A DNA stretch of 64,000 nt from Acidobacteriota bacterium (GCA_018268995.1 JAFDVL010000108.1:81547-145546), one strand, 5' to 3'. Shown: positions 1 through 7,641, counted from the first letter of the stretch. The notes: generated from the sequence alone by a model not told the origin. Made by a program: numbers and translations.

Positions 1-91
1 GATGCACTTGCCAAAGCCTGTTGAGCCAGCTGAACTGGCGTTGGTTGCTGCTAATTTGACCAATCGGGAAATTAAGACTTTAGTAAACTGA
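1..91 (+). CDS. C-terminal end of a receiver-domain protein, probably a hybrid sensor kinase (partial)
   Basis: Only the last 29 codons are in the window; the gene begins upstream. The visible tail contains the LPKPVEPAEL motif. Its lysine is the conserved K of the beta5-alpha5 KP motif of response-regulator receiver domains. The same motif (VPKPVEPAEL) closes the large hybrid histidine kinase at 7952-12238, so this is probably a paralogous hybrid kinase, although a stand-alone response regulator cannot be excluded. It stops 52 bases before the sigma-54 activator on the same strand, so the two could form a kinase-regulator pair. Confidence 0.7.
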   Translation, partial: MHLPKPVEPAELALVAANLTNREIKTLVN

Positions 92-143
92 TAACTCAAC
101 TCAGCTCGCGCTGTTTGCGGCTGGCAATGCTGAAAGGAATTGC

Positions 144-1724
144 ATGTCCATAGCAAAGATATTAGTCGTTGATGATGACCCATCATTGCGTCGTTTAATG
201 CAAGTCACTCTGATGGAGCATGATTACGAGGTGTTTATTGCCGGGACGGGCGAAGAGGGATTGAAAATTCTGGCGGAACAGAACATTGATGTGGCCTTGA
301 CGGATTTAAATCTGCCCGATTTTGATGGCATTGATCTGGTGCAGGAAATCCGCAAACGCTCGTCTAGTACGCAGATCATTGTTATTACTGGCTACGGTTC
401 GGTCGCGAAAGCCGCTGCTGCAACTAAGGCAGGAGCCTTTTACTTTCTCGAAAAGCCGGTTGATTTTGACGAATTACAAATCCTGCTCGACAAGGCGCTC
501 GAACATCAGCAGCAAAATGTAGAATTGACGAAATTGCGCAGGCGTTTCGACCTGCGCCCTTCATACTTCGGCATTATCGGCAGAAGTAAGGCGATGGAAC
601 GAGTGTATGAAGTAATCGAAGGCATTGCTGAATCTGAGGCGAATGTTCTGATTATTGGTGAATCCGGGACGGGGAAAGAGCTGGTCGCAAGTGCGATTCA
701 CGAGCGCAGCCATCGTGCTAAAAAGCCGATTATGCAGGTGAATTGTGCTGCCTTGCCCAAAGAGCTGATTGAATCAGAATTGTTTGGGCATACAAAAGGC
801 GCGTTTACCGGAGCACATGCGGATAAGCTGGGATTAATCGGGCGGGCGGCAGGCGGCAGTTTATTTTTGGATGAAATTGGTGAAATGCCACTGGAATTAC
901 AGCCAAAACTGCTCCGCGTCCTGCAAGAGCGTGTTTATTATCGCGTTGGCAGCGAAAAGCCTCTCACGGCTGATTTTCGCCTGATTGCCGCCACCAATCG
1001 AAATCCGTTTGATGCCATACGTGATGGCCATCTGCGCGAAGATTTATATTACCGACTTAATACCATCGAGATTCACGTGCCACCTTTGCGCGAACGGCCT
1101 GAGGACATTCATTTATTGGCCGATCATTTTCGTCAGCAATATGCTGAGCGATATAAACGGAATATCACCGCTATTTCCGAGCAGGCATATGCACAGTTAT
1201 TCAATTACCATTGGCCCGGTAATGTCCGTGAACTACAGAACGCCCTGGAGCGGGCAGTGTTGATGTGCCGTGGTGAAATTATAGAAGCCCATCACTTCCC
1301 AACTCGGCAACCCGCAGGTGCTTCTGTTTTGGCTGCCAACTCTTTTCCGGCTATAGAACCGGTCGCACCTCCCGTTCCAGAAGTGCCCGTATCTCACTCA
1401 GTTGTACCTACAATTCCGGTCTCAGTGCCCTCTGCTCCGCCTAATACGCCGGAGGTCTATACGATTGAGGAGCTTTGTAATTTGATTATTGATAAGGTTC
1501 CCACCCCAAAACAAGGCGCACCTATGAATGAATTGTTTGGGCAGCTGGAGGTTTATTTAGCGCGTGCGGCGGTTAAGCGAACTGGTGGAAATAAGCAAGC
1601 GGCTGCCAGTTTGTTGGGCATTTATCGGCCACGTTTGTATAGCCTATTACGAAAGGATGAGGCCACGCCAGAAAAGGCGAACGTTGAGGAAGATGCCCCG
1701 CCCACAGCGTCTGCTTCCGTTTAG
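144..1724 (+). CDS. Sigma-54-dependent response regulator, NtrC family
   Basis: Predicted two-component activator of RNA polymerase-sigma54, 526 aa. The receiver domain (about residues 5-120) has the acidic triad at D10-D12, the phosphoacceptor D54 and K104. The AAA+ domain (about 142-380) shows Walker A GESGTGKE (172-179), the sigma-54 contact loop GAFTGA (219-224) and Walker B LFLDE (D243, E244). A Pro/Val-rich linker (about 400-440) leads to a C-terminal Fis-type helix-turn-helix (about 475-510). It starts at ATG 144, after AAAGGAAT. It lies 52 bp after the tail of a probable hybrid kinase. Sigma-54-like promoters are found upstream of several nearby stress and envelope genes, so this protein is the obvious candidate regulator. 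Function is certain at the family level; the target genes are inferred. Confidence 0.95.
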   Translation: MSIAKILVVDDDPSLRRLMQVTLMEHDYEVFIAGTGEEGLKILAEQNIDVALTDLNLPDFDGIDLVQEIRKRSSSTQIIVITGYGSVAKAAAATKAGAFYFLEKPVDFDELQILLDKALEHQQQNVELTKLRRRFDLRPSYFGIIGRSKAMERVYEVIEGIAESEANVLIIGESGTGKELVASAIHERSHRAKKPIMQVNCAALPKELIESELFGHTKGAFTGAHADKLGLIGRAAGGSLFLDEIGEMPLELQPKLLRVLQERVYYRVGSEKPLTADFRLIAATNRNPFDAIRDGHLREDLYYRLNTIEIHVPPLRERPEDIHLLADHFRQQYAERYKRNITAISEQAYAQLFNYHWPGNVRELQNALERAVLMCRGEIIEAHHFPTRQPAGASVLAANSFPAIEPVAPPVPEVPVSHSVVPTIPVSVPSAPPNTPEVYTIEELCNLIIDKVPTPKQGAPMNELFGQLEVYLARAAVKRTGGNKQAAASLLGIYRPRLYSLLRKDEATPEKANVEEDAPPTASASV

Positions 1725-1737
1725 AGAACTTAGCCAG

Positions 1738-1775
1738 GCGCTTAATTGATTAGTTCAAGATCAATTAAGCGCTTT
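1738..1775 (+). terminator. Rho-independent terminator of the sigma-54 activator gene
   Basis: A perfect 12-bp inverted repeat (GCGCTTAATTGA at 1738-1749, TCAATTAAGCGC at 1761-1772) is followed by TTTATTTG. It begins 13 bases after the stop codon at 1724. It overlaps the last codons of the convergent sigma factor gene, so the final residues of that protein are encoded inside the hairpin. Confidence 0.75.
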
Positions 1776-2350
1776 ATTTGCAGCAAGCCATGTCGAACTC
1801 TCGTTTTAATTGTTCCGAGTGGATGCCCTAATTTGTCGGCGATTTCTGTATGTGTCATCCCAAAGTAGAAAGCTAGCGTGAGCGCCTCGCGCTGAGGAGG
1901 AGAGAGCCGGGCTAATGCTGTTCTCACCTGCTGGCACCGCTCGGTCAGGATACTGGAAAATTCTGGGCTTTTGGTTTCTGCGATCAAGAAAGCCTGATCT
2001 TCCAACGATTCAGCCTTGTTTTTTGATCTGTTGTTTTGCCGCAAGCGATCAATCGCACGGCTGCGGGTAATGGTTATCAGCCAAACCAGGGGTGCGCCTC
2101 TGTCCTCACAATACACTCCTGCCTGCTTCCATACCTGTAAATAAACCTCCAGCATCGTTTCCTCTGCCGCAGACTGATCTTGTAACGTCTTCAGCGCTAA
2201 ACTGTACGTGATATGCCTCGTTAAATCATACAGTTTAGCCAATGCCTGCTCACTTCCATTCGCTATTTCGTGGATTAAACTAACTGGTATGAAGCCATCC
2301 GTTTTTCTTTGTTTCGGGTGTGCATCCGTTACTTGAGCAACAGCAGTCAT
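1742..2350 (-). CDS. ECF-type RNA polymerase sigma factor
   Basis: 202 aa. Region 2 lies around residues 45-110 (core-binding and -10 recognition helices, ending in a TRSRAIDRLR-like segment). Region 4 lies around 145-197, with the PPQREALTLAFYFGMTHTEI helix-turn-helix and a GTIKTR recognition helix. It resembles SigK/RpoE-like ECF factors. No anti-sigma factor gene follows it: the gene ends convergently on the sigma-54 activator. The only linked gene is a small Pro-rich acidic protein 21 bp upstream on the same strand. Its target promoters are not identifiable here. That it takes part in the stress response of this island is inferred from location. Confidence 0.9.
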   Translation of the reverse strand: MTAVAQVTDAHPKQRKTDGFIPVSLIHEIANGSEQALAKLYDLTRHITYSLALKTLQDQSAAEETMLEVYLQVWKQAGVYCEDRGAPLVWLITITRSRAIDRLRQNNRSKNKAESLEDQAFLIAETKSPEFSSILTERCQQVRTALARLSPPQREALTLAFYFGMTHTEIADKLGHPLGTIKTRVRHGLLQIKRLIDLELIN

Positions 2351-2371
2351 AAGTTTATGCCAATCAGTTTT

Positions 2372-2569
2372 TCATACATAAATTGTGGGCTTTTTTGGGG
2401 TTTCATCAATTGGAATGGCAGGTTCATCGGATGGCAATTCTAAGGGGTCCGGCACAATATCGCTGGGAGGAACAGGAATTCGGTCATCTTCTTTCTCCGG
2501 GGGGAGGGGGAATGGCGGAATAGACTTTTCTGGTGATGGCCCGATGGCTGTTTTTTTACTCATAAACAT
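2372..2569 (-). CDS. Small Pro-rich acidic protein of unknown function
   Basis: About 65 aa. An AGAGG Shine-Dalgarno sits 7 bases upstream of ATG 2569; a second ATG two codons later is possible. After a short basic start (MSKK), the protein is dominated by Pro, Asp and Glu and should be disordered. It has no cysteine, signal peptide or membrane segment. It lies 21 bp upstream of the ECF sigma factor gene and is probably co-transcribed with it. Its composition resembles that of the 58-aa protein at 12510-12686 (N-terminal K/T/P-rich part, then PDP and EDDR motifs), so the two may be relatives. A role as a sigma-factor partner is speculative. Confidence 0.6.
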   Translation of the reverse strand: MFMSKKTAIGPSPEKSIPPFPLPPEKEDDRIPVPPSDIVPDPLELPSDEPAIPIDETPKKPTIYV

Positions 2570-2644
2570 AACAAAGCCTCTGGGGGCTAAGGTAAGCATT
2601 TGTGATTTGATAAGGATGTAACACTTATTCCCACTACGCTTGTC

Positions 2645-3001
2645 TTAGCCCCATTTTGCAGCCTTACTATTTTGCTGCGGTACTTTTTTCTTTGGCAACA
2701 GGTTTCCGTTTACCGGAACTTTCCTCGCTTTGAGGCTCCGCGCTGGCTTGCGCTTCATCTTTAAAATAAAGCTTGCCCTCTTCCTCGCCCCTATCAGGAG
2801 AAACCGCAAATAGCAAGTCTGCCAATTCATCAGCGTGTTCTTCCTCCTTGGCAATACACAGACTAATTCAGTTGCCAGGGCTTCGTTCAAGACAGAAATA
2901 GACTGATCTTTGTTGAGTCCATAATTGCTGGTAACTGCGCCATCTTCGATTTTTTTGCGAGCGCGTTCGCGGATTTCACTAACATTTTTAATAATGCTCA
3001 T
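2645..3001 (-). pseudogene. Ferritin-like (Dps/bacterioferritin-type) gene with internal deletion and frameshift
   Basis: The first 50 codons encode a typical N-terminal segment of bacterioferritin-like DNA-protection proteins (EIRERAR..IEDGAVT, then LNEALATELVCVL). Near position 2852 the reading frame becomes meaningless. In the +1 alternative frame the same DNA immediately encodes AKEEEHADELADLL, the last helix of that family with its E..H metal ligands, followed by an acidic/lysine-rich tail ending at a TAG at 2667-2669. The four-helix-bundle middle, roughly 80-100 residues in intact relatives, is missing. The junction sequence GTATTGCCAAGG fits both sides, suggesting deletion through a short (ATTG) microhomology. 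The 118-aa open frame is therefore a chimera of real and out-of-frame sequence. An assembly error is the alternative explanation. Confidence 0.8.
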
Positions 3002-3222
3002 TTTTTGCTCTCTCAGGTATCAGCTTATTCGTCCCGGCAATAAGCTGACATTCAGTAAGATATGGATTTACAAGACGTACAGTTAGCCTCTACAGCAATT
3101 GATAAACTTCACATTAATTAGCGTCTCGGAAGAAAAGCAAATTGCTACAACGCATAGATTAAAATGTAACGTCTTCTAAGTAAGGAAAATAAGAATAAGA
3201 GCGTGATTTACTCAGTAAATAC

Positions 3223-3290
3223 AAAATAAAAAAGACCAGAGAAAACTAAACCTGTTTTTGCTCAGCTTACCCTGGTCTTTTTTATTTTTG
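3223..3290. terminator. Bidirectional terminator downstream of the lmo0937-family gene
   Basis: Inverted repeat AAAAAAGACCAG (to 3239) and CTGGTCTTTTTT (from 3272) enclosing about 32 bases, A-rich on one side and T-rich on the other. It starts 11 bases after the stop codon of the minus-strand mini-membrane protein gene and would also stop transcription on the plus strand. Confidence 0.75.
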
Positions 3291-3300
3291 TTTCGATTCT

Positions 3301-3450
3301 TCAGATTGAAGAACGTCGCCCACTGAGAATCTGTAAGACAAAGATGACTCCCGCAACCAGCAAAAGCGCGTGAATCAAGCTTCCGCCTACACCGCCGACG
3401 AAACCCAGCAACCAAAGAACTAATACAACAGCAAGAATTGTCCACAACAT
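3301..3450 (-). CDS. Mini membrane protein, lmo0937 family
   Basis: 49 aa, beginning MLWTILAVVLVLWLLG. It has two hydrophobic segments (about 2-18 and 24-42) and a short basic tail ending GRRSSI, the pattern of the lmo0937 family of tiny stress-associated membrane proteins. ATG 3450 is chosen because AGGAGG lies 7 bases upstream; the longer open frame from 3483 has no comparable signal. A sigma-54-like promoter (GGCAC-ACTTC-TTGCT) lies 76 bases upstream on the same strand. The molecular function of the family is unknown. Confidence 0.85.
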   Translation of the reverse strand: MLWTILAVVLVLWLLGFVGGVGGSLIHALLLVAGVIFVLQILSGRRSSI

Positions 3451-3525
3451 TTTATATCCTCCTGAATACGGTGGTCTGCTCACCGAAATTAAATTTGTAC
3501 TGCTATTCGTACGTTATTGTGGGAG

Positions 3526-3541
3526 AGCAAGAAGTGTGCCG
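3526..3541 (-). promoter_or_regulatory. Predicted sigma-54 promoter of the lmo0937-family gene
   Basis: The minus strand reads CGGCAC-ACTTC-TTGCT, ten of eleven conserved positions of TGGCAC-N5-TTGCW. The essential GG (-24) and GC (-12) are separated by exactly 10 bases. The predicted start of transcription near 3515 leaves a leader of about 65 nt before ATG 3450. Confidence 0.65.
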
Positions 3542-3727
3542 TAGTGGGTAAGCCCAAAGTACCAACAAAATCCAATTTTTACTGTATGGTGGCAATGCGC
3601 AATATAAGATTAACAAGATAAGCACTCTGTATTACCCCTATCCAATTTGTACGCTGCTGTTGCATCCACGTTTTAAGTCTCGTTTCTAAAGACTGATAAA
3701 TGCCTCAATCTACTTGATTGCCAATTG
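3542..3727. other. Intergenic region between two divergent sigma-54-like promoters
   Basis: There is no gene here. This AT-rich stretch lies between the -24 elements of the divergent promoters at 3526-3541 (minus) and 3728-3743 (plus). NtrC-type activators usually bind 80-150 bp upstream of their promoters, so a shared enhancer could lie here. I see no convincing long dyad that I could name as its site. Confidence 0.4.
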
Positions 3728-3743
3728 TGGCCCTTGACTTGCA
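3728..3743 (+). promoter_or_regulatory. Predicted sigma-54 promoter of the DUF883-like operon
   Basis: The sequence TGGCCC-TTGAC-TTGCA matches ten of eleven positions of the TGGCAC-N5-TTGCW consensus. GG at 3729-3730 and GC at 3741-3742 are separated by 10 bases. The predicted start near 3754 gives a leader of about 46 nt that carries the GTGAGG ribosome binding site of the gene at 3800. Confidence 0.65.
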
Positions 3744-3799
3744 GTCAGATGGAGTAAGTCGAATGCGATAGACTTGAAAAAATATGAAGTGAGGATTTT

Positions 3800-4144
3800 A
3801 TGCAACACTTTGAGACAGCAACAAATTTAGGTTCATATGGAGGCGCAGAAAAAACTCCATCCAAGCCTATTTTCCAAACAATGAAAGAATCTGTCGCCAA
3901 TGGGATTGCCAAAGCGGCTAACTCATTACATGAAAAGGCCGAAAACGCGTTATCCCCACAATTCACTGGCTTCGGACACCAAACAGCGAATTGGCTGGAA
4001 AAATCTGCTGATTATGTACAGCAACTGGAGCCAGAAAAGATGCGTGCTGATATTGAATCTCAGGTGCGCCGTAACCCAACAAAAAGCTTATTGATCGCAG
4101 GGGCTGTTGGTTTAGTTTTAGGGGCAGTTTTTCGCCGACGCTAA
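3800..4144 (+). CDS. DUF883/ElaB-like membrane-anchored stress protein
   Basis: 114 aa. A polar helical N-terminal part (about 20-85) is followed by RRNPTKSLLIAGAVGLVLGAV (about 90-110) and a basic FRRR end. This 'RRNP + glycine-zipper transmembrane helix' ending is characteristic of the DUF883/ElaB/YqjD group, inner-membrane proteins induced in stress or stationary phase. The start codon has GTGAGG 5 bases upstream. It is the first gene of a probable operon with the two following genes, ending at the terminator at 5274-5308, and is preceded by a sigma-54-like promoter. Family membership is recognised from the C-terminus only. Confidence 0.75.
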   Translation: MQHFETATNLGSYGGAEKTPSKPIFQTMKESVANGIAKAANSLHEKAENALSPQFTGFGHQTANWLEKSADYVQQLEPEKMRADIESQVRRNPTKSLLIAGAVGLVLGAVFRRR

Positions 4145-4246
4145 TTGGCCAAAGCTAATCTCTTTCCGAATCTAATTCGATGCTAGCTGTTGTTAGCGCT
4201 TATTTAGGTTATCTCTATATGAAATAATTAACTAGGAGGAAGTTTT

Positions 4247-4660
4247 ATGGAACCGAAACCTGTAGTACAAGATCCAACAAGAAAAATTAACACTACGATT
4301 TCCAACATAGGTGCTGCCACCTCACAAGCAGCGGCTGTAGCTGAAGATAAGGCGACTGAAGTAAAAGAAGCTATCCAAAATAAGGGTAGCGAAATTCTCG
4401 ATGCGACAAAACAAACAGTTTCTGAGGCATATGATAAAACTAGCCGGACGGTCGCAGAAAATTATCATCGCGCAATGGACTTTGGGCGTGAAAACCCTGG
4501 AACGGCTACCTTAATTGCTTTGGGAGCTGGACTTGGCGCAGGCATTGGGTTGGGTGTCTTATTAGCATCCAACCATTCTTCGCGAACCCGTGCCAGTCGG
4601 GTAGTGCCACCAGTTTTAAATGCCCTCACAACTTTGGCCTATGACTTGTTCAGACGATAA
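4247..4660 (+). CDS. YtxH/DUF883-like membrane-anchored stress protein
   Basis: 137 aa. The N-terminal 75 residues are Ala/Glu/Lys-rich and strongly helical, with apolipoprotein- or LEA-like repeats such as VAEDKATEVKEA. A FGRENPGTATLIALGAGLGAG-type glycine-zipper transmembrane helix lies at about 82-105. The remaining C-terminal part contains RTRASR and ends YDLFRR. AGGAGG precedes the start by 7 bases. It is similar in layout to the preceding protein and lies 102 bp after it, with no clear terminator between, only a weak GCTAGC/GTTAGC dyad. A stress-related structural role is inferred from family and context. Confidence 0.75.
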   Translation: MEPKPVVQDPTRKINTTISNIGAATSQAAAVAEDKATEVKEAIQNKGSEILDATKQTVSEAYDKTSRTVAENYHRAMDFGRENPGTATLIALGAGLGAGIGLGVLLASNHSSRTRASRVVPPVLNALTTLAYDLFRR

Positions 4661-4789
4661 GCATAGAAAGAACCATAAGTGCCAACAGAATACTCAGTAG
4701 CGGTTTGTAAAGAATCTAATCAATTCTCCAAATCGCTAATGAGTTTATCCAAGCTTGGCACTAATTATTCAAAAGAAAGAAGGAGCAAT

Positions 4790-5248
4790 ATGAGTAAAGC
4801 AGTACCAAAAGCAAACGAAATCATTGATGAGTTGAACGATTTAATTGAACTTTGCCGTGATGGGCAAAAAGGCTTTGCTGAAGCTTCTGAAAGTATTTCC
4901 GATAATCAATGGAAAACTTTTTGTTTAGAGCAAAGCCGCCAACGGGCGAGATTTGTTGGTGAATTACAGCAGCAGGTACAGTGGTTGGGCGGCGATCCTG
5001 AAAACAGCGGAAGTGCCACCGGGGCTATGCATCGAGCCTGGATTAACCTGAAATCTGCATTGGGCGGGGGAGACGCCTCCATTATGGCAGCTTGCGAAAC
5101 AGGTGAAGATACAGCCGTCAGTTCTTATAAGGACCTGTTGGAAAAAGATTTGCCTACAAACGTTCGCCATGTCATTGAGCAGCAATATCAAAGTGTCCAA
5201 GACTCACATGATCGTGTGAAGGCAATGCGTGATAGCTATAGCCAATAA
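4790..5248 (+). CDS. PA2169-type four-helix-bundle protein (DUF2383)
   Basis: 152 aa, starting at ATG 4790 (MSKAVPKANEII) after AAGGAG. The frame is open further upstream to 4679, but without a ribosome binding site. The sequence is helical throughout. The IIDELNDLIELCRDGQKGFAEA start and a C-terminal SYKDLLEKDLP..VRHVIEQQY segment are typical of the PA2169 family of ferritin-like bundle proteins of unknown function. It is the last gene of the likely DUF883-led operon and is followed at once by a strong terminator. A TTGGCAC at 4754 resembles a sigma-54 -24 box, but its -12 partner (ATTCA) lacks the essential GC. Confidence 0.85.
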   Translation: MSKAVPKANEIIDELNDLIELCRDGQKGFAEASESISDNQWKTFCLEQSRQRARFVGELQQQVQWLGGDPENSGSATGAMHRAWINLKSALGGGDASIMAACETGEDTAVSSYKDLLEKDLPTNVRHVIEQQYQSVQDSHDRVKAMRDSYSQ

Positions 5249-5273
5249 GGCTCAATGGAGTTGGTAGACGGAC

Positions 5274-5308
5274 AAAAGGCCAGTGGAAAACTTCCACTGG
5301 CCTTTTCT
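5274..5308 (+). terminator. Rho-independent terminator of the stress operon
   Basis: AAAAGGCCAGTGGAA, a 4-base loop, then TTCCACTGGCCTTTTCTT, beginning 26 bases after the stop at 5248. A perfect GC-containing stem with a T-tract. Confidence 0.9.
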
Positions 5309-5387
5309 TATCGCCAAATTCTTCGTTGTTACTTTTGCTTATCCGTGCATCACCCCTTTGTACTCAGGTTTTCGGGAAAATAGGTTT

Positions 5388-5795
5388 TTATAGCAGGGAT
5401 TGCTTGCTGATGCCTTTGTTCGTGGAAGATTTTTGGTGATGCCTGCTAATTCGCTCAATTTCTATTTGGTTATTCTTTTCGCTGGCTCGGATGAGAAGAA
5501 CATCGCCAAAGGTAAGCTGTCCACAGGAAATGAATCGGGAAAGAGGAGAGGATAATAAGCTCTCTAATGTTATTTGAATCTCTTTGGTACTGCTGCCAGG
5601 GCGTAAGCCTTTTCTCAATAACAGCATAAGAAAGCGATTGGAGAGGCGAATTTTAAAGCAATTATCTTTGATCCCAAATAACCGCTGAGGTAGTTCCAAA
5701 ATTAGAGCCTCAATTCGTTTACGAAAAGCAATCCGCATAAGCGGTCGTAAAGATGTGGAACTTTCCTGCGCGAGCGGTACAGTTAGGTTTTTCAT
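5388..5795 (-). CDS. Fragment resembling the C-terminal D2-small domain of a Clp/Hsp100 ATPase
   Basis: About 135 aa from ATG 5795; no good ribosome binding site is visible. The central part (RLSNRFLMLLLRKG, then KEIQITLESLLSSPLSRFI, then GDVLLI) follows the pattern of the small C-terminal domain of ClpA/ClpB/ClpC: a lid helix, a G-[YL]-x-P loop, a 'pL...I..G....GD' strand ending. The AAA+ core with Walker A and B is absent, and nothing upstream encodes it. It could be a decayed remnant of a Clp gene or a stand-alone protein. The similarity is judged by eye and is weak, so a hypothetical protein is the fallback. Confidence 0.35.
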   Translation of the reverse strand: MKNLTVPLAQESSTSLRPLMRIAFRKRIEALILELPQRLFGIKDNCFKIRLSNRFLMLLLRKGLRPGSSTKEIQITLESLLSSPLSRFISCGQLTFGDVLLIRASEKNNQIEIERISRHHQKSSTNKGISKQSLL

Positions 5796-5876
5796 ACATG
5801 AACAGAATGAAGCAATCAAGCTTCGTACTAAATGTGGACTCTGCTATTTTCTTAATTCGTTGTTCGTTGAAAGCGT

Positions 5877-5921
5877 GAGTCCTCTTAAACTTGCTTGCGG
5901 GCTACAAGTTTAAGAGGACTC
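5877..5921. terminator. Long hairpin downstream of the OmpA-family gene
   Basis: A perfect 17-bp inverted repeat (GAGTCCTCTTAAACTTG at 5877-5893 and its complement at 5905-5921) with an 11-base loop, 9 bases beyond the stop of the minus-strand gene at 5931. The T-tract on the minus side is poor, so it may act as a 3'-end-stabilising or attenuating hairpin rather than a classical terminator. Confidence 0.65.
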
Positions 5922-5930
5922 TATTGCTAA

Positions 5931-7502
5931 CTATTTCTGTTGATCGTTAGAGCGTTGGACGGCACTGGCGGTGTTCATGTCGCTGATGACGATTTCAACT
6001 CTTCGGTTTTGCTGACGCCCTTCTGCCGTATCGTTAGTTGCTATCGGCTGTGTTTTTCCAAAGCCACGACTACTTAAATGGCTTTGATTCAGGCCGCAGG
6101 TTGAAAGATAGCTTGTAACGTTTTGTGCACGGCGAGCAGAGAGCTTTTGATTGTAATCATCGGTTCCCTTGTTATCTGTATGACCTTCGATACTCAGATT
6201 ATAACCTCCGGTCACAGATAAGATGCCACAGACTTTACTGAGCTTTTCTCTTGCTTCAGGCTTCAACTGATCTTTATTAAAATCAAACAGGATGTCCGGC
6301 AGATTTACAATTAATCCGCGAGCCGTTTCTCTTGTCTCAACTACCTGATTAAGAGCTTCGCGCATTTTGGTGCGGGCCGCATCCCGTTCCTTTTGCGCCT
6401 GATCCGCATCCATCTGCGCTTTCAATTTTTCATTCGCCAACATCCCAGCCTGTTGTTGTGCCAAGCGGGCTTTTTCTTCAGCCTCTGCCGCGCGGCGTGC
6501 TGATTCTTCCGCTTGCTTCAGGGCTGCACTACGAGCGGCTACTTCCATTGCCAATTCCATTTCTTTTTGTTTGGCCTGTAACTCTGCCCGCTCGGCATCA
6601 GACTGCGCTTTATCAATAGATACTTTCAACGCTTCGATTTCATCATTACGAGATTTCCGCTCATTATTGAGCGCCGTTTGGAAGGCAACTTCTTTGGCGC
6701 GCTTTTCAGCGGCAACGGCCAGGCGGACAGTTTCATGCCCATAGGTCATCAGGATTTTTTTGTCTACGCGCGCCTCTGCTGCTTCAGCTGTTTTTTTCCA
6801 GGATTCATAGGCTTTGGCGTATTCGTCAGCTGCAAACTGTTGTGCTCCTGCACGTTCTGCCAGCAGTAAGGATACCTTTGCCTGCCTCACGTCAGAGCGC
6901 GTTTCCCCTTTAGCTTCAGGCTCACCTACTAAGGTAGTTTGCGAGGCTTGATAGATACCATCGAATCCATGGTATTTAATGTTGGCCATCTCTAACATTT
7001 GGCCAGTCAAGTGATTTGTCGGGCGGGTATTTTCCATGACGACAAAACGGCTTGGCACGTCTACCAGAAAGTGCGGTTCTGCTGTGACAAACAGACCAAA
7101 TGTTTCGAGCGGAGTGGAAACGTTAAGTTTGCTGCGATTGCCTTGCAGAATAAATTCGCCGACGTTGTCAGTATGTCCTTCTGGTGAAACCACCCAGAGG
7201 ACGTAGGTTGCATAATCACCGCCGAAATACGCAGCAGGTTTCATTTCATCCAGTTCAATTTCGATTTCGGTCATCCCCTTCTTACGCTGTACTTTTGCTT
7301 CACCGCTGGATTTGGGTAATCGTTCAGTGCCTTTGAATTTCACGCTCAGTGTTGGCCCTTCAGGATAACTAATGGCCAGCGCGGATTGGGTTCCGGTGAT
7401 TGGTTTATCCACTTGTGCTGGAACGTTAATTACTGCACCAGCAGTCAGGATTAAGATCAAAATAAAGATCGTGATTAACGATAGATTCGTAATTCCTTTC
7501 AT
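5931..7502 (-). CDS. OmpA-family outer-membrane/peptidoglycan-linking protein with long coiled coil
   Basis: 523 aa from ATG 7502 (MKGITNLSLITIF), with GGGGAAG 8 bases upstream; the open frame to 7646 is not needed. An N-terminal hydrophobic signal sequence (about 6-25) is followed by a beta-rich part and then an Ala/Glu/Lys/Gln-rich coiled coil (about 200-390, DUF4398-like). The C-terminal OmpA domain (about 395-510) has the FDFNKDQLKPEA start, the EGHTDNKG peptidoglycan-binding loop and the R-x-x-x-V ending (NRRVEIVIS). It would anchor to peptidoglycan from the outer membrane or periplasm. A sigma-54-like promoter lies 140 bases upstream. Confidence 0.9.
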   Translation of the reverse strand: MKGITNLSLITIFILILILTAGAVINVPAQVDKPITGTQSALAISYPEGPTLSVKFKGTERLPKSSGEAKVQRKKGMTEIEIELDEMKPAAYFGGDYATYVLWVVSPEGHTDNVGEFILQGNRSKLNVSTPLETFGLFVTAEPHFLVDVPSRFVVMENTRPTNHLTGQMLEMANIKYHGFDGIYQASQTTLVGEPEAKGETRSDVRQAKVSLLLAERAGAQQFAADEYAKAYESWKKTAEAAEARVDKKILMTYGHETVRLAVAAEKRAKEVAFQTALNNERKSRNDEIEALKVSIDKAQSDAERAELQAKQKEMELAMEVAARSAALKQAEESARRAAEAEEKARLAQQQAGMLANEKLKAQMDADQAQKERDAARTKMREALNQVVETRETARGLIVNLPDILFDFNKDQLKPEAREKLSKVCGILSVTGGYNLSIEGHTDNKGTDDYNQKLSARRAQNVTSYLSTCGLNQSHLSSRGFGKTQPIATNDTAEGRQQNRRVEIVISDMNTASAVQRSNDQQK

Positions 7503-7641
7503 AGTGACTTCCCCTCGTTCATCAATTGCAGAGGCGGTTGCGGCCTCTAATAAATAATGCAAGCAGCGCGATGCGCCCACGTTTGGAAATTTGCTAAAAA
7601 GACTTGTAGCAAATTGAATGACAAGTTCATTTTTAGAAAAG

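Noticed and set aside
2385-2621. Glycine-rich plus-strand open frame
   Set aside because: It is the mirror of the Pro-rich minus-strand protein at 2372-2569, which has a ribosome binding site; Gly codons are complements of Pro codons.
4754-4770. TTGGCAC resembling a sigma-54 -24 box upstream of the PA2169-type gene
   Set aside because: At the correct spacing the -12 element reads ATTCA and lacks the essential GC. The gene is more likely read through from the DUF883 promoter.
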